From CAIKOD01 sp035543455 (lineage in GTDB: Archaea > Halobacteriota > Methanomicrobia > Methanomicrobiales > Methanospirillaceae), in contig DATKKE010000031.1 of the NCBI GenBank assembly GCA_035543455.1, positions 1 to 21,308 of the forward strand: a stretch of 21,308 nt of DNA, read 5' to 3'. The number at the start of each line of letters is the position of its first letter. Within the stretch, counting starts at the first letter, position 1. Below the pieces are notes generated by a model. It saw nothing but the letters and a program-made list of their open reading frames with translations. It ran no database searches and was not told where the DNA came from. Below are positions 6,976-14,909 of this stretch, in pieces. A program made the translations under genes and the position numbers.

Positions 6976-8169
6976 ATGGCAGATCAACGGCTCGTATACA
7001 TGGACCATGCAGCAACGACCATGGTTCACCCGGATGTAGTAACGGCGATGGTTCCGTATCTTCATGACCATTTTGGAAACCCTTCCTCGATATATTCCAT
7101 TGCAAGGTCTGCAAAAGAAGCAGTCGATGGAGCACGTATCCAGGTCGCCCGGGCTATCGATGTACCACCTGAGGAGGTTTTTTTCACCTCCGGCGGGACC
7201 GAATCTGATAACTGGGCAATAAAAGGAGTTGCATTCGCCAACAGGAAACGTGGCGACCATATCATCACCTCTGCAATCGAACACCATGCGGTCCTCCATA
7301 CCTGTCAGTACCTGGAAAAACAGGGATTCAGGGTGACGTATCTACCCGTTGACCAGCATGGCGCTGTAGACCCCGGTGATCTCGAACGATCGATCACGGA
7401 CAAGACACTTCTCGTTACGGTTATGTACGCCAACAATGAAATCGGCACGATCGAGCCTGTCAGGGAACTTGCAGCGATCGCTCACGACCATGGCGCGCTG
7501 TTCCACACCGATGCGGTCCAGGCGGCAGGCCATGTACCGATCAGCGTAAGGGACGAAAAGTTCGACCTCCTCTCCCTGTCAGCCCACAAATTTAACGGCC
7601 CGAAGGGCACCGGCGCCCTGTTCATAAAGAAAGGAGTAAGGATCGATAATATCCTCCACGGGGGGGCCCAGGAGAAGAATAAAAGAGCAGGAACAGAAAA
7701 CCTGGCAGGTATTGTCGGAACAGGAAAAGCAATTGAAATTGCTACGGCTGATCTCTCCGAAAAGGCCCGGAGCGTGACAGCAATGCGGAAACGGCTCCAT
7801 GCCGGGATTATGGATTCGATATCCCATGCCCGCCTTAACGGTCATCCGGAGAAACGACTTCCTGGCAACCTGAATATAAGTTTTGAGTTTATCGAAGGCG
7901 AATCCATGATTTTATTACTCGACAGTTACGGCATCTGCGCATCAACGGGGAGTGCCTGTACATCCGGGTCGCTCGAACCGTCTCACGTCCTGCTCGCGAC
8001 GGGTCTTCCGGCGGAGGTCGCCCATGGGTCGCTTCGGCTGACCATCGATCACGAGAATACCTGGTCCGAGGTAGATTACGTCCTGGAAGTGCTGCCGAGG
8101 GTGGTCAGCAGGCTCCGGGAGATGTCCCCGCTCGGGAACAATCCGGGAAATGGTGATTGCAATGTATAG
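6976..8169 (+). CDS. nifS: Cysteine desulfurase NifS/IscS for Fe-S cluster assembly
   Basis: A PLP-dependent cysteine desulfurase of the NifS/IscS class, providing sulfur to the NifU/IscU scaffold encoded directly after it. The 397-residue protein has YMDHAATT near the start, TSGGTESDN (71-79), the cofactor-stacking HH in IEHHAVLHT (101-109), FHTDAVQAAG (176-185), the PLP lysine K205 in LSAHKFNGPKG, RAGTENLAG (237-245), and the mobile-loop active cysteine C328 in STGSACTSGS. A GGAG ribosome binding site lies six bases before the ATG, in the loop of a small hairpin. It overlaps nifU by 8 bases. The C-terminal tail after about residue 383 (NNPGNGDCNV) looks unconserved. Class and role are secure; whether to call it NifS or IscS is only naming. 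Confidence 0.95.
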   Translation: MADQRLVYMDHAATTMVHPDVVTAMVPYLHDHFGNPSSIYSIARSAKEAVDGARIQVARAIDVPPEEVFFTSGGTESDNWAIKGVAFANRKRGDHIITSAIEHHAVLHTCQYLEKQGFRVTYLPVDQHGAVDPGDLERSITDKTLLVTVMYANNEIGTIEPVRELAAIAHDHGALFHTDAVQAAGHVPISVRDEKFDLLSLSAHKFNGPKGTGALFIKKGVRIDNILHGGAQEKNKRAGTENLAGIVGTGKAIEIATADLSEKARSVTAMRKRLHAGIMDSISHARLNGHPEKRLPGNLNISFEFIEGESMILLLDSYGICASTGSACTSGSLEPSHVLLATGLPAEVAHGSLRLTIDHENTWSEVDYVLEVLPRVVSRLREMSPLGNNPGNGDCNV

Positions 8170-8629
8170 CAAGACAGTAATGGACCATTTTATGAACCCG
8201 AGGAATGTCGGGGAAATTGAAAACCCCGACGGGGTCGGAGAGGTCGGGAACCCCGTATGCGGCGATATCATGAAGATCTTCCTAAAAATCGAGAACAATA
8301 CGATCGTCGATGCAAAATTCAAGACATTCGGCTGCGGAGCGGCTATCGCATCGAGCAGCATGGCCACGGAACTGATAAAGGGAAAAAGTCTTGAAGAAGC
8401 GTGGGAAATAACCAACAAGGCTGTCGCTGAGGCACTGGAGGGGCTGCCCCCAATCAAAATGCATTGCTCGGTCCTGGCAGAGGAGGGCATTCACAAGGCG
8501 ATCAATGATTACCGGGTCAGGCATGGCCTTGCGCCATGGAAAGATAATAACCCGCATGCTCACCCCGAAGAGAACAAAGAATGCGAATGTTCCACGTGTG
8601 AAACAGTCATCCCGGGAAGGAACATGTAA
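8162..8629 (+). CDS. nifU: Fe-S cluster scaffold protein NifU/IscU (N-terminal domain type)
   Basis: IscU/NifU-N scaffolds assemble an Fe-S cluster from desulfurase sulfur and pass it on. The 155-residue protein starts MYSKTVMDHFMNPRNVGE and has the three ligand cysteines C33 (NPVCGD, with D35), C58 (TFGCGAAIASSS) and C102 (KMHCSVLAEEGI). The ATG at 8162 is chosen over one at 8150 because a consensus GGTGAT (8151-8156) sits four bases before it and the family starts at this point. Downstream of the scaffold domain there is a His/Glu-rich tail with CECSTC (about 141-146), not part of classic IscU. The 8-base overlap with nifS indicates an operon. Only the scaffold domain is present, not the ferredoxin-like and C-terminal domains of full NifU of nitrogen fixers. 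Confidence 0.94.
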   Translation: MYSKTVMDHFMNPRNVGEIENPDGVGEVGNPVCGDIMKIFLKIENNTIVDAKFKTFGCGAAIASSSMATELIKGKSLEEAWEITNKAVAEALEGLPPIKMHCSVLAEEGIHKAINDYRVRHGLAPWKDNNPHAHPEENKECECSTCETVIPGRNM

Positions 8630-8678
8630 GAGCCGGGGTTATTCATTGGTATACCATATCGGGAATGAGGGGCACGTG

Positions 8679-9092
8679 ATGATTAAGATCCAGCACGACG
8701 TGATAAATCCGGAAACTTACATCGATAACGCCAGAATACCGGCGGCCGGGGCGATTGTAACGTTCCTCGGTATCGTACGCGACGATGATATCCAATCGAT
8801 AGAACTTGAAACATATCAGGAAGCCGCCAGGAAAGACCTTGAAGAAATAGAAGAAGAGGCAATGAAATCGTTTCCGCTCCTTTCGGTGGATATCATCCAC
8901 CGCGTCGGTAAAATGAACATCGGTGAAATAATCGTTCTTATTGTTGTAGCAGCAGGACACCGCAGGGAGGCGTTCCTTGGGTGTGAATTTATTATCGATC
9001 GGCTGAAACAAACCACGCCCATCTGGAAGAAGGAATATCTCAAAGACGGGACCCGATGGGTCGATGGGGAACACGGGGGCAAGCGGGAATAA
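8679..9092 (+). CDS. moaE: Molybdopterin synthase catalytic subunit MoaE
   Basis: MoaE, with the sulfur-carrying MoaD, converts precursor Z (cPMP) into molybdopterin. The 137-residue protein starts MIKIQHDVINPETYID and shows AAGAIVTFLGIVRD (about 20-33), the helix YQEAARKDLEEIEEEA, HRVGKMNIGEIIVLIVVAAGHR (about 69-90) and the lysine-bearing active-site end TTPIWKKEYLKDGTRWV. A long in-frame upstream extension back to 8505 overlaps nifU and is not conserved-looking; a GAGG about ten bases before 8679 supports the chosen start. No moaD lies next to it; the ubiquitin-like carrier at 3414 is a possible partner. With fdhD nearby it points to molybdopterin-dependent formate dehydrogenase. It sits 49 bases after nifU and may share its transcript. 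Confidence 0.93.
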   Translation: MIKIQHDVINPETYIDNARIPAAGAIVTFLGIVRDDDIQSIELETYQEAARKDLEEIEEEAMKSFPLLSVDIIHRVGKMNIGEIIVLIVVAAGHRREAFLGCEFIIDRLKQTTPIWKKEYLKDGTRWVDGEHGGKRE

Positions 9093-9220
9093 CGGAGATG
9101 CCTTACGTATAAGGGATCAGAAAGATGCCTTCGTATGATTATGGATAGTACGAAATGCAGGTCCGTAGCTCCGTGATATGTTCGTCTTCGAAGTGTGATC
9201 ATTCCCGGGCATTACAGGGG

Positions 9221-9231
9221 ATATTATATCG
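9221..9231 (+). promoter_or_regulatory. TATA-like box for the cupin gene
   Basis: ATATTATATCG is centred about 26 bases before the cupin ATG at 9252, the normal distance from an archaeal TATA box to the transcription start. With no ribosome binding site before the ATG, a leaderless transcript is likely. Confidence 0.45.
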
Positions 9232-9251
9232 TATAAAATTAAGAGCCTGCT

Positions 9252-9587
9252 ATGGAAGATACTCCACAACAGATGCTTGCCGGACAGGTGCTGAACCCGG
9301 CAGACCTCGTCAACTACCAGGACGGGGCGGTAGTCAGCAGGACCATCGTGGTCCACAAATCAGGGACGGTAACTCTGTTTGCTTTTGACACAGATGAAGG
9401 ACTTTCCGAACATACGGCCCCGTTCGACGCGATGGTGCAGGTTCTGGAAGGCGAGGTGGAGATCACGATTTCAGGTACTCCTTTTACGCTTGTTAAGGGC
9501 GACATGATCATCATGCCGGCAGATAAGCCCCATGCCCTGAAGGCGATCTCCCGGTTCAAGATGATGCTGACGATGATACACGAGTAG
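9252..9587 (+). CDS. Small single-domain cupin protein
   Basis: A 111-residue protein made almost entirely of one cupin (beta-barrel) domain. The two cupin motifs can be seen as SEHTAPFDAMVQVLEGEVEI (about 56-75) and KGDMIIMPADKPHAL (about 86-100). Motif 1 has only one clear histidine (H58) and lacks the usual HxH pair, while motif 2 keeps its histidine (H98); metal binding is therefore uncertain. No substrate can be assigned. Small cupins of this shape in archaea are often annotated simply as cupin 2 domain proteins. The gene has its own TATA-like box about 26 bases upstream and no ribosome binding site. It converges with the thioredoxin-like gene, with a 23-base gap that has no obvious terminator. 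Confidence 0.85.
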   Translation: MEDTPQQMLAGQVLNPADLVNYQDGAVVSRTIVVHKSGTVTLFAFDTDEGLSEHTAPFDAMVQVLEGEVEITISGTPFTLVKGDMIIMPADKPHALKAISRFKMMLTMIHE

Positions 9588-9610
9588 TCGGGTGAGTCCG
9601 GGTTCTTGAA

Positions 9611-10003
9611 TCATCCATAACCGGTGATCTCGTAATCTATCTCTGTCCTGTCCCGTGCACACGCTTCCCCGTGTACGAGGAGATCCTCGACCATTTTCTT
9701 GAGAATTGCCGGGTACACTGCCCCTACCAGTTCGGATACCGGTTTTCCGCTGCAAAAAAATTTGAAGGTCGGGGTTCCCCGGACGCTGTATTTTTCAGCG
9801 ATCCACTGGCTTGTCATAATATTCAGCCGGGCAAATACAACCTTCTTGCTGAATTCTTTTGCGTACTCCAGGAAATAGGGCTCCATACTCCTGCAGTATG
9901 CACAGGTGGGCGAATAAAACATAACGACGGACGGTTTTTCACCCCGCTCGATTGTTTTTTCCCAGGATAGATCATCGAGTTCGACAAGGTCCTGTTCGGT
10001 CAT
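9611..10003 (-). CDS. Thioredoxin-fold protein with CAYC active site
   Basis: A 130-residue cytoplasmic protein (no signal peptide) with a thioredoxin fold: SVVMFYSPTCAYCRSMEPYF carries the CxxC redox centre at C34/C37, and the cis-proline before strand 4 is P78 in VRGTPTFKFF. The active-site pair is CAYC rather than the thioredoxin CGPC, so the redox potential and partner probably differ; it may reduce, isomerise or carry out another disulfide reaction. A third cysteine (C84) and one near the C-terminus (ACARD) are extra. A GGTGA four bases before the ATG fixes the start. It stands alone between the cupin and the phosphate locus. Its client is unknown. Confidence 0.85.
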   Translation of the reverse strand: MTEQDLVELDDLSWEKTIERGEKPSVVMFYSPTCAYCRSMEPYFLEYAKEFSKKVVFARLNIMTSQWIAEKYSVRGTPTFKFFCSGKPVSELVGAVYPAILKKMVEDLLVHGEACARDRTEIDYEITGYG

Positions 10004-10287
10004 CGGGTCACCAGATAATCTCTATCAGGGCTTAAGACTTAAAAAATTATCAGGTGCAGGGGGTACCGGCACCGGCAACCGGGTTTTGGGAAACCCATTA
10101 TTGTACTCTCAATCCCGATAACACGAACCGGTTCGGTGGATTCTTCGCCGATCCTATTACAGGAAGAATCGCTGTACCTTTGCATGAGCCGAATGTGAGG
10201 ATTTCCCCCGGTGTCTTTGCATTTGGGAGATGTCCCGGTTTCCGGTCGGCTGTTTTCAGGAGGTACCCTCTTGTATCGGATACCCTG
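10004..10287. other. Gene-free stretch between the thioredoxin-like and AbrB-PhoU genes
   Basis: About 285 bases with no convincing coding frame on either strand. The only structure noted is a perfect inverted repeat GGGTTT-TGGG-AAACCC at 10081-10096. The right end holds the terminator of the regulator gene, the left end the upstream region of the thioredoxin-like gene. Confidence 0.4.
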
Positions 10288-10294
10288 AAAAAAA
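10288..10294 (-). terminator. Poly-T terminator after the AbrB-PhoU gene
   Basis: Seven consecutive T on the minus strand follow directly after the stop codon. Archaeal transcription often ends at such T runs without a hairpin. Confidence 0.5.
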
Positions 10295-11305
10295 TTATAA
10301 CTGCTGCTCCTCGACAAGGTAGTTTATGACCGTTTCTGAGATATCCCCTGCATACTCGCCGCATCTCCGGATACTTTCTGCAATATAATGCAGGGCTATT
10401 GCATTTGCAGTGCTCTCATTCAGCGACAACGCATTGATCTGCTCGCAATAATTCTCGAGTTCCACGATTGCCTCGATATTCTTATGGGAACCAAGGATAT
10501 CGGACTGGAAGAACGAGACGATGCTCCGGTCAAAAATATTCAAGGAAAGGGTGCTCGCTTTCCTGATCGCTTTGAGCATCTTGTCATTAATTTCTTCGTC
10601 GGTAATTTTTCTGGCGTTTTCGGCCATACGTACTGCATGATCGCCAATGCGTTCGATGATCCTGCTTATAAGGTACGTGTTCACAACCAGGGATGTCGAG
10701 AGGTCCATTTTTCTCGAAAGATTCACGTTTTTCAGGATTACATTCATCTGACGGGCGATGAGCCAGTGAAGACGATCGACGTCGTTGTCACGTGCGATCA
10801 CGTCTTCAGCCAGCTTCTGGTTTTTTGTCTCTATCGCCGCAATTGCATCGATGTGCATATTTTTGACAATCACGAACATCCTCTTCATCGTATTGTCGAA
10901 TGGCATTTCCATTGGATTCAGAAGGTCTTTCAACACTACCGTGGAGTCTGTTTCTTCAACGACTTCGGGACCGATGGTCATCTGGGTAAAATCCCTCACC
11001 ACACCCCGCACAAACGGGTTGAACCGGTGTTTCGCTTCTATCCTGATCGTCGTAAAACCGGCAATATAGGCACCGATTAGGAGACGGAAAAGATAGGCAG
11101 GGTCATTGATATTAGATACGTCAAATTCCTTGGTCGCCTGGATCTGGGCGTCACTGATATTTTTTGTAACGAGCAGGGTCCCGTCTGCCTGCGATACAAG
11201 CCCCAGCGGGTCATTTTTCTTGATGTGAAGCTTTTCAGCCCATTCTTTCGGGAGCGTGATAATATACGACGAACCCCCGGTTACCTGCACTTTTCGAATA
11301 TCCAT
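10295..11305 (-). CDS. AbrB-PhoU domain protein, probable regulator of the phosphate locus
   Basis: A 336-residue protein with an N-terminal SpoVT/AbrB-type DNA-binding domain (about residues 1-50: RKVQVTGGSSYIITLPKEWA, then an NDPLGLV turn) followed by a linker and a PhoU-like helical region from about 130 to the end. The PhoU metal-site motif ERIGDHAVRMAEN is at about 218-230, and a second, looser copy RRCGEYAGDISE is near the C-terminus. The start is set at the ATG at 11305, four bases after a GGTGAC; a GTG at 11314 is possible but less likely. The gene diverges from pstCA-pstB-phoU-arsC across one AT-rich region. From that position and its domains I infer that it senses phosphate transport state and controls pst transcription. 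Family call is firm; the role is inferred. Confidence 0.88.
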   Translation of the reverse strand: MDIRKVQVTGGSSYIITLPKEWAEKLHIKKNDPLGLVSQADGTLLVTKNISDAQIQATKEFDVSNINDPAYLFRLLIGAYIAGFTTIRIEAKHRFNPFVRGVVRDFTQMTIGPEVVEETDSTVVLKDLLNPMEMPFDNTMKRMFVIVKNMHIDAIAAIETKNQKLAEDVIARDNDVDRLHWLIARQMNVILKNVNLSRKMDLSTSLVVNTYLISRIIERIGDHAVRMAENARKITDEEINDKMLKAIRKASTLSLNIFDRSIVSFFQSDILGSHKNIEAIVELENYCEQINALSLNESTANAIALHYIAESIRRCGEYAGDISETVINYLVEEQQL

Positions 11306-11352
11306 GTGAGTCACCAGCCTCCTGATGAAATAATCTGCATATTTCCCTATGT

Positions 11353-11388
11353 CAATATAGATTATATATATACACCTATATTCTATCG
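11353..11388. promoter_or_regulatory. AT-rich promoter/operator region shared by the AbrB-PhoU regulator and pstCA
   Basis: The stretch starts CAATATAG (11353-11360), continues through ATTATATATATACACC and ends CTATATTCTATCG (11376-11388). AATATAG (11354-11360) and CTATATT (11376-11382) form an inverted repeat. The central TATA run could serve either strand: it would place the regulator start near 11341 (leader about 36 bases) and the pstCA start near 11393 (leader about 116 bases). A very similar stretch occurs before pstS at 15511-15549. Function is inferred. Confidence 0.5.
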
Positions 11389-11508
11389 CAGAAAGAGGTA
11401 ATAGATTTCAATCTTCACGTTGTATTCAAGTTCTTATGATTAATTCCGGCACCGGGCAGATTGATAAGCCCTGCGTCGTAATTATCTATCCAGGCAGGGA
11501 ACCATTTC

Positions 11509-13455
11509 ATGCAGGATTCAATGGTAAATGTGGACTTCGTGCCCGTCAAGGGATTTGCCACAAGGTTCAAAGAGAAGTTCATGACTTCACTTTGGTTTGC
11601 ATGTGCGGTCTTTGGCGTGGTAATTGTATTCTTCATCCTGATATTCCTTCTTATCAGTTCGTACCCGGCATTCCAGGAATTGGGGGTAATCCCGTTCCTG
11701 TTCGGACAAGACTGGAACCCGACTGGTTTTCCACCCACCTATGGTATATTTGCCCTGATCGTTGATTCGATACTCGTGACATTCCTTGCCATGGTAATTG
11801 CTGTTCCCCTCGGCATTGGAAGTGCGATATACATCAGCGAACTGGCACCCGAAAGGTTAAAGGCTATAGTGAAGCCTGCAATCGAATTGCTTGCAGGAAT
11901 ACCTTCTGTAGTCTTCGGTTTCTTCGGTCTGGTCGTTCTCGTTACGTGGATCCGCATCAATTTCGATGTTCCATCCGGGGAATCGTGGCTTGCGGGTTCA
12001 GTATTGCTGGGTGTGATGGCACTCCCGACAATAGTCAGTATTTCAGAGGATGCGATAAGTTCTGTCCCCACGGATTTCAGGGAAGCTTCACTTGCCACAG
12101 GTGCAACGAAGTGGCAGACTATTTCGAGGGTGATTGTACCTGCCGCACTATCCGGTATTACGGCAGCGGTTATCCTCGGCATGGGCAGGGCTATCGGGGA
12201 GACAATGGCTGTGCTGATGGTGACGGGAAATGCCGCGATTATTCCCTCTCCAATATGGAATGTCCTTTCCCCGGTCAGGACGCTTACCGGAACAATCGGT
12301 ATCGAGATGGGTGAAGCCTCGGTGGGAAGCCTCCAATACAGCGCCCTTTTCGGTATAGCCGTGGTATTACTGATTATCACCCTCGCAATCAACTTGTCGG
12401 CTTACAAAATTCTCGGCCAAATCCGGGCTACCCAGACCGGAGTTGGAGGAGGACGGAAATTATTATCCCGTGATACTTCCCGGTTGCTGAAAAAATCGCT
12501 TTTGATTGGACTGGCATGCATCCTGATTATTTTCCTGCTGGTGGCCACCGGGATCGTCATTACCTTGATCTGTGTAGCGGCAGGGGCACTCCTTTACTAT
12601 GCCCGGGAAAAATTACATCCACGGCATATTGAGAAAGGTGCATTTACTCTGGTGACTGTGGCCGTCCTCGTCGTCCTGTTTGCACTTGGCGTAATCCTTG
12701 CCGATATCATAATCAATGGAATTCCTGCCATCAGCTGGGACTTTATCACTCAGTCACCTACCAATCTCGGGAGGTCCGGGGGGATTCTGCCGGCGATTGT
12801 CGGGACTCTGTACCTCGTCGCCGGAGCAATCCTGATCGCTTTGCCGATCGGTATCGGAGCTTCGATTTACCTGCACGAATATACGTCAGAAGGGAGGGTC
12901 ACAAAATTGATCAGGACCGGCGTGGACCTCCTGAACGGTACTCCCTCTATTGTTTTCGGGCTGTTCGGCTTTGTATTTCTCGTCTTGTACCTGAGACTCG
13001 GCGTGTCGCTCCTTGCCGGACAGGTAACCCTTGCATTAATGGTCCTTCCCACAATCATCAGGACAACAGAAGAGGCGCTGATAAACATTCCGATGTCTGT
13101 ACGCGAAGGAAGTTTTGCGCTCGGAGCGACGAGATGGCAGACGGTCCGGAACGTGGTTCTCCCTCCCGCAATTCCCGGGATCGTGACCGGGACCATCCTC
13201 TCAATTGGCAGGGCCGCCGGAGAGACCGCTCCGATCCTGTTTACCGCAGTAGTTTTCTCGACCAGGTCCCTTCCAACTTCCGAACTGGAACCGGTCATGG
13301 CATTGCCCTATCACCTGTACATTCTCGCAACAAACGTACCAGGTGCAAAAGAGAACCAATACGGGACTGCGCTCGTCCTGCTTGTCCTCGTGGTCGGATT
13401 ATATCTCGTTGCAATCATAATCAGACGACATTATCACAGTAAGATCAGATGGTGA
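11509..13455 (+). CDS. pstCA: Fused phosphate ABC transporter permease PstC-PstA
   Basis: One uninterrupted 648-residue frame encodes both membrane subunits of the high-affinity phosphate importer. Residues about 25-305 are PstC-like: first membrane helix 30-50, conserved GIPSVVFGFFGL (130-141), and a cytoplasmic coupling loop with ATGATKWQT to GRAIGETMAV (197-234). Residues about 330-648 are PstA-like: helices near 330-362 and 379-402, GTPSIVFGLFGF (477-488), and a second coupling loop LGATRWQTVRNVVLPPAIPG to GRAAGETAPI (538-576). The join is a hydrophilic stretch (about 304-328). Normally these are two genes of about 280-320 residues each. PstB follows directly. The ATG at 11509 has only a weak GGGA before it; an ATG at 11521 is also possible. 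Confidence 0.93.
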   Translation: MQDSMVNVDFVPVKGFATRFKEKFMTSLWFACAVFGVVIVFFILIFLLISSYPAFQELGVIPFLFGQDWNPTGFPPTYGIFALIVDSILVTFLAMVIAVPLGIGSAIYISELAPERLKAIVKPAIELLAGIPSVVFGFFGLVVLVTWIRINFDVPSGESWLAGSVLLGVMALPTIVSISEDAISSVPTDFREASLATGATKWQTISRVIVPAALSGITAAVILGMGRAIGETMAVLMVTGNAAIIPSPIWNVLSPVRTLTGTIGIEMGEASVGSLQYSALFGIAVVLLIITLAINLSAYKILGQIRATQTGVGGGRKLLSRDTSRLLKKSLLIGLACILIIFLLVATGIVITLICVAAGALLYYAREKLHPRHIEKGAFTLVTVAVLVVLFALGVILADIIINGIPAISWDFITQSPTNLGRSGGILPAIVGTLYLVAGAILIALPIGIGASIYLHEYTSEGRVTKLIRTGVDLLNGTPSIVFGLFGFVFLVLYLRLGVSLLAGQVTLALMVLPTIIRTTEEALINIPMSVREGSFALGATRWQTVRNVVLPPAIPGIVTGTILSIGRAAGETAPILFTAVVFSTRSLPTSELEPVMALPYHLYILATNVPGAKENQYGTALVLLVLVVGLYLVAIIIRRHYHSKIRW

Positions 13456-13457
13456 CT

Positions 13458-14222
13458 ATGACAGAAAATGGACATATTATCGCTGTGGAGAACCTTAACC
13501 TCTGGTACGGAGAAACAATCGCTCTTCGCGACGTCACGATGAATATACCTGACAAGAGGGTAACCGCCCTGATCGGGCCATCGGGATGCGGTAAATCGAC
13601 CCTTCTCCGCTGTTTCAACAGGATGAACGACCTCGTCGAGTCGTGCCGGATCAATGGCGCGGTCAATTTTCATGGCAAGAATATTTATGCCCCTGGTGTC
13701 GATCCCGTGGCGATCAGGAAAGAGATCGGCATGGTGTTTCAGCGGCCTAATCCGTTTCCCAAATCGGTCTATGAAAATATCGCCTACGGCCCCAAAGTGC
13801 ACGGCATGAAAGATAAGAAACAACTCGATGCGGTAGTTGAAAAAAGCCTTAGAAACGCTGCATTATGGGATGAAGTCAAGGACCGCCTCCATGAATCGGC
13901 TATGGGGTTGTCAGGCGGTCAGCAACAGAGGCTTTGTATCGCGAGGACACTTGCCGTAGGACCCGAGGTAATCCTGATGGATGAACCGTGCTCAGCACTT
14001 GACCCGATCGCAACGGCCAAAATTGAGAGCCTGATCGATGAGTTGAAAAAAGATTATTCTGTCGTCATTGTCACTCACAACATGCAGCAGGCATCAAGAG
14101 TGAGCGATTTTACCGGGTTAATGTACCTCGGGGAGCTGGTGGAATTCGGGGATACCCGGCAGATCTTCGAGCATCCGCGTGAGCAGGTCACCGAGAACTA
14201 CATCACCGGGAGATTTGGATAA
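13458..14222 (+). CDS. pstB: Phosphate ABC transporter ATP-binding protein PstB
   Basis: The ATPase that drives phosphate import through the PstC-PstA channel, on the inner face of the membrane. The 254-residue protein has Walker A GPSGCGKST (40-48), the PstB-typical Q-loop VFQRPNPFPKSVYENIAYG, the ABC signature LSGGQQQRLCIARTLA, Walker B VILMDEPCSALDP and the switch histidine in VIVTHNMQQA. ATG at 13458 is favoured: a GGTGA sits just before it and ends at the stop of pstCA, two bases away. An ATG at 13449 would overlap pstCA by seven bases. phoU follows after 8 bases. Complete and typical. Confidence 0.96.
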   Translation: MTENGHIIAVENLNLWYGETIALRDVTMNIPDKRVTALIGPSGCGKSTLLRCFNRMNDLVESCRINGAVNFHGKNIYAPGVDPVAIRKEIGMVFQRPNPFPKSVYENIAYGPKVHGMKDKKQLDAVVEKSLRNAALWDEVKDRLHESAMGLSGGQQQRLCIARTLAVGPEVILMDEPCSALDPIATAKIESLIDELKKDYSVVIVTHNMQQASRVSDFTGLMYLGELVEFGDTRQIFEHPREQVTENYITGRFG

Positions 14223-14230
14223 GGTGAACC

Positions 14231-14881
14231 ATGTCTGATAAGTTTCATGACGAGATAGCGCTGTTAAAGACCGATGTACTCGATATGGCACATTTTGCCA
14301 GGAATATGCTTTCCGATTCGATGAAAGCTCTTGTCACCGACGACGAGGGACTTGCGGCCGACGTGAAAAAACGGAAACAGGAGTTAAACGACCGGCATGA
14401 GACGATGGAGGAACATATCTTCCAGATGATTGCCCTTTACCAGCCCGTTGCCAAGGATATGAGGAGCCTTGTCTGTGCTCTCCAGGTGGTAAACGATTCG
14501 ATGAGGATTGGCAGGTATGGGAAAGATATTGCCAATACCGTCAAGGAAATATTTGAACAGCCGGTGATCGGAAATTTCATCAGCCTCCCTCACATGAGCG
14601 AACTTGCCATTTCGATGATCGATGACGCGATTCTCTCCTATGACCGTGAGGATATTACCCTGATCGAAGGCATGTCGAAACGCGACGACGTGGTCGATTC
14701 GCTCAGGGCCTCGATCTTCCGGGAATGTCTGACCTATATGATGGAAGATCCGGGAACGATAAGCCGCTGCATCTACTATGTCATGATCGCCAGATATCTC
14801 GAACGGTGTGCCGATCATGGGTGCAAAATTGCAGAAAAGGTCTACTACATGCAGACCGGGGAACGCATCGAGATAAAATAG
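14231..14881 (+). CDS. phoU: Phosphate transport regulator PhoU
   Basis: PhoU proteins are cytoplasmic helical dimers that bind metal and restrain Pst transport or signal phosphate status. The 216-residue protein has the usual two three-helix repeats. The second repeat keeps the metal motif ERCADHGCKIAE (191-202). In the first repeat the equivalent site reads MRIGRYGKDIANT (91-103), so the usual E and D positions are replaced and the first metal site is probably weakened. A GGTGA three bases before the ATG sets the start. It lies between pstB and the ArsC-like gene in one operon. Together with the AbrB-PhoU protein it makes two PhoU-domain proteins at one locus, which suggests a division between transporter control and transcription control (inference). 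Confidence 0.93.
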   Translation: MSDKFHDEIALLKTDVLDMAHFARNMLSDSMKALVTDDEGLAADVKKRKQELNDRHETMEEHIFQMIALYQPVAKDMRSLVCALQVVNDSMRIGRYGKDIANTVKEIFEQPVIGNFISLPHMSELAISMIDDAILSYDREDITLIEGMSKRDDVVDSLRASIFRECLTYMMEDPGTISRCIYYVMIARYLERCADHGCKIAEKVYYMQTGERIEIK

Positions 14882-14909
14882 GTCCGATGGACCGTTACAT
14901 GCAGATTCT

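Noticed and set aside
8505..8678. Upstream extension of moaE
   Set aside because: It overlaps nifU, is not MoaE-like, and a better start with a GAGG site lies at 8679.
10054..10329. 91-residue plus-strand frame between the thioredoxin-like and regulator genes
   Set aside because: No domain, no ribosome binding site, and it runs antisense into the end of the AbrB-PhoU gene.
10388..11080. 230-residue open frame antisense to the AbrB-PhoU gene
   Set aside because: The complementary frame is a clear protein family; the His/Cys/Phe-rich antisense product is a frame shadow.
11739..12392. 217-residue open frame antisense to pstCA
   Set aside because: It is a Thr/Ser/Pro-rich mirror of a membrane protein gene.
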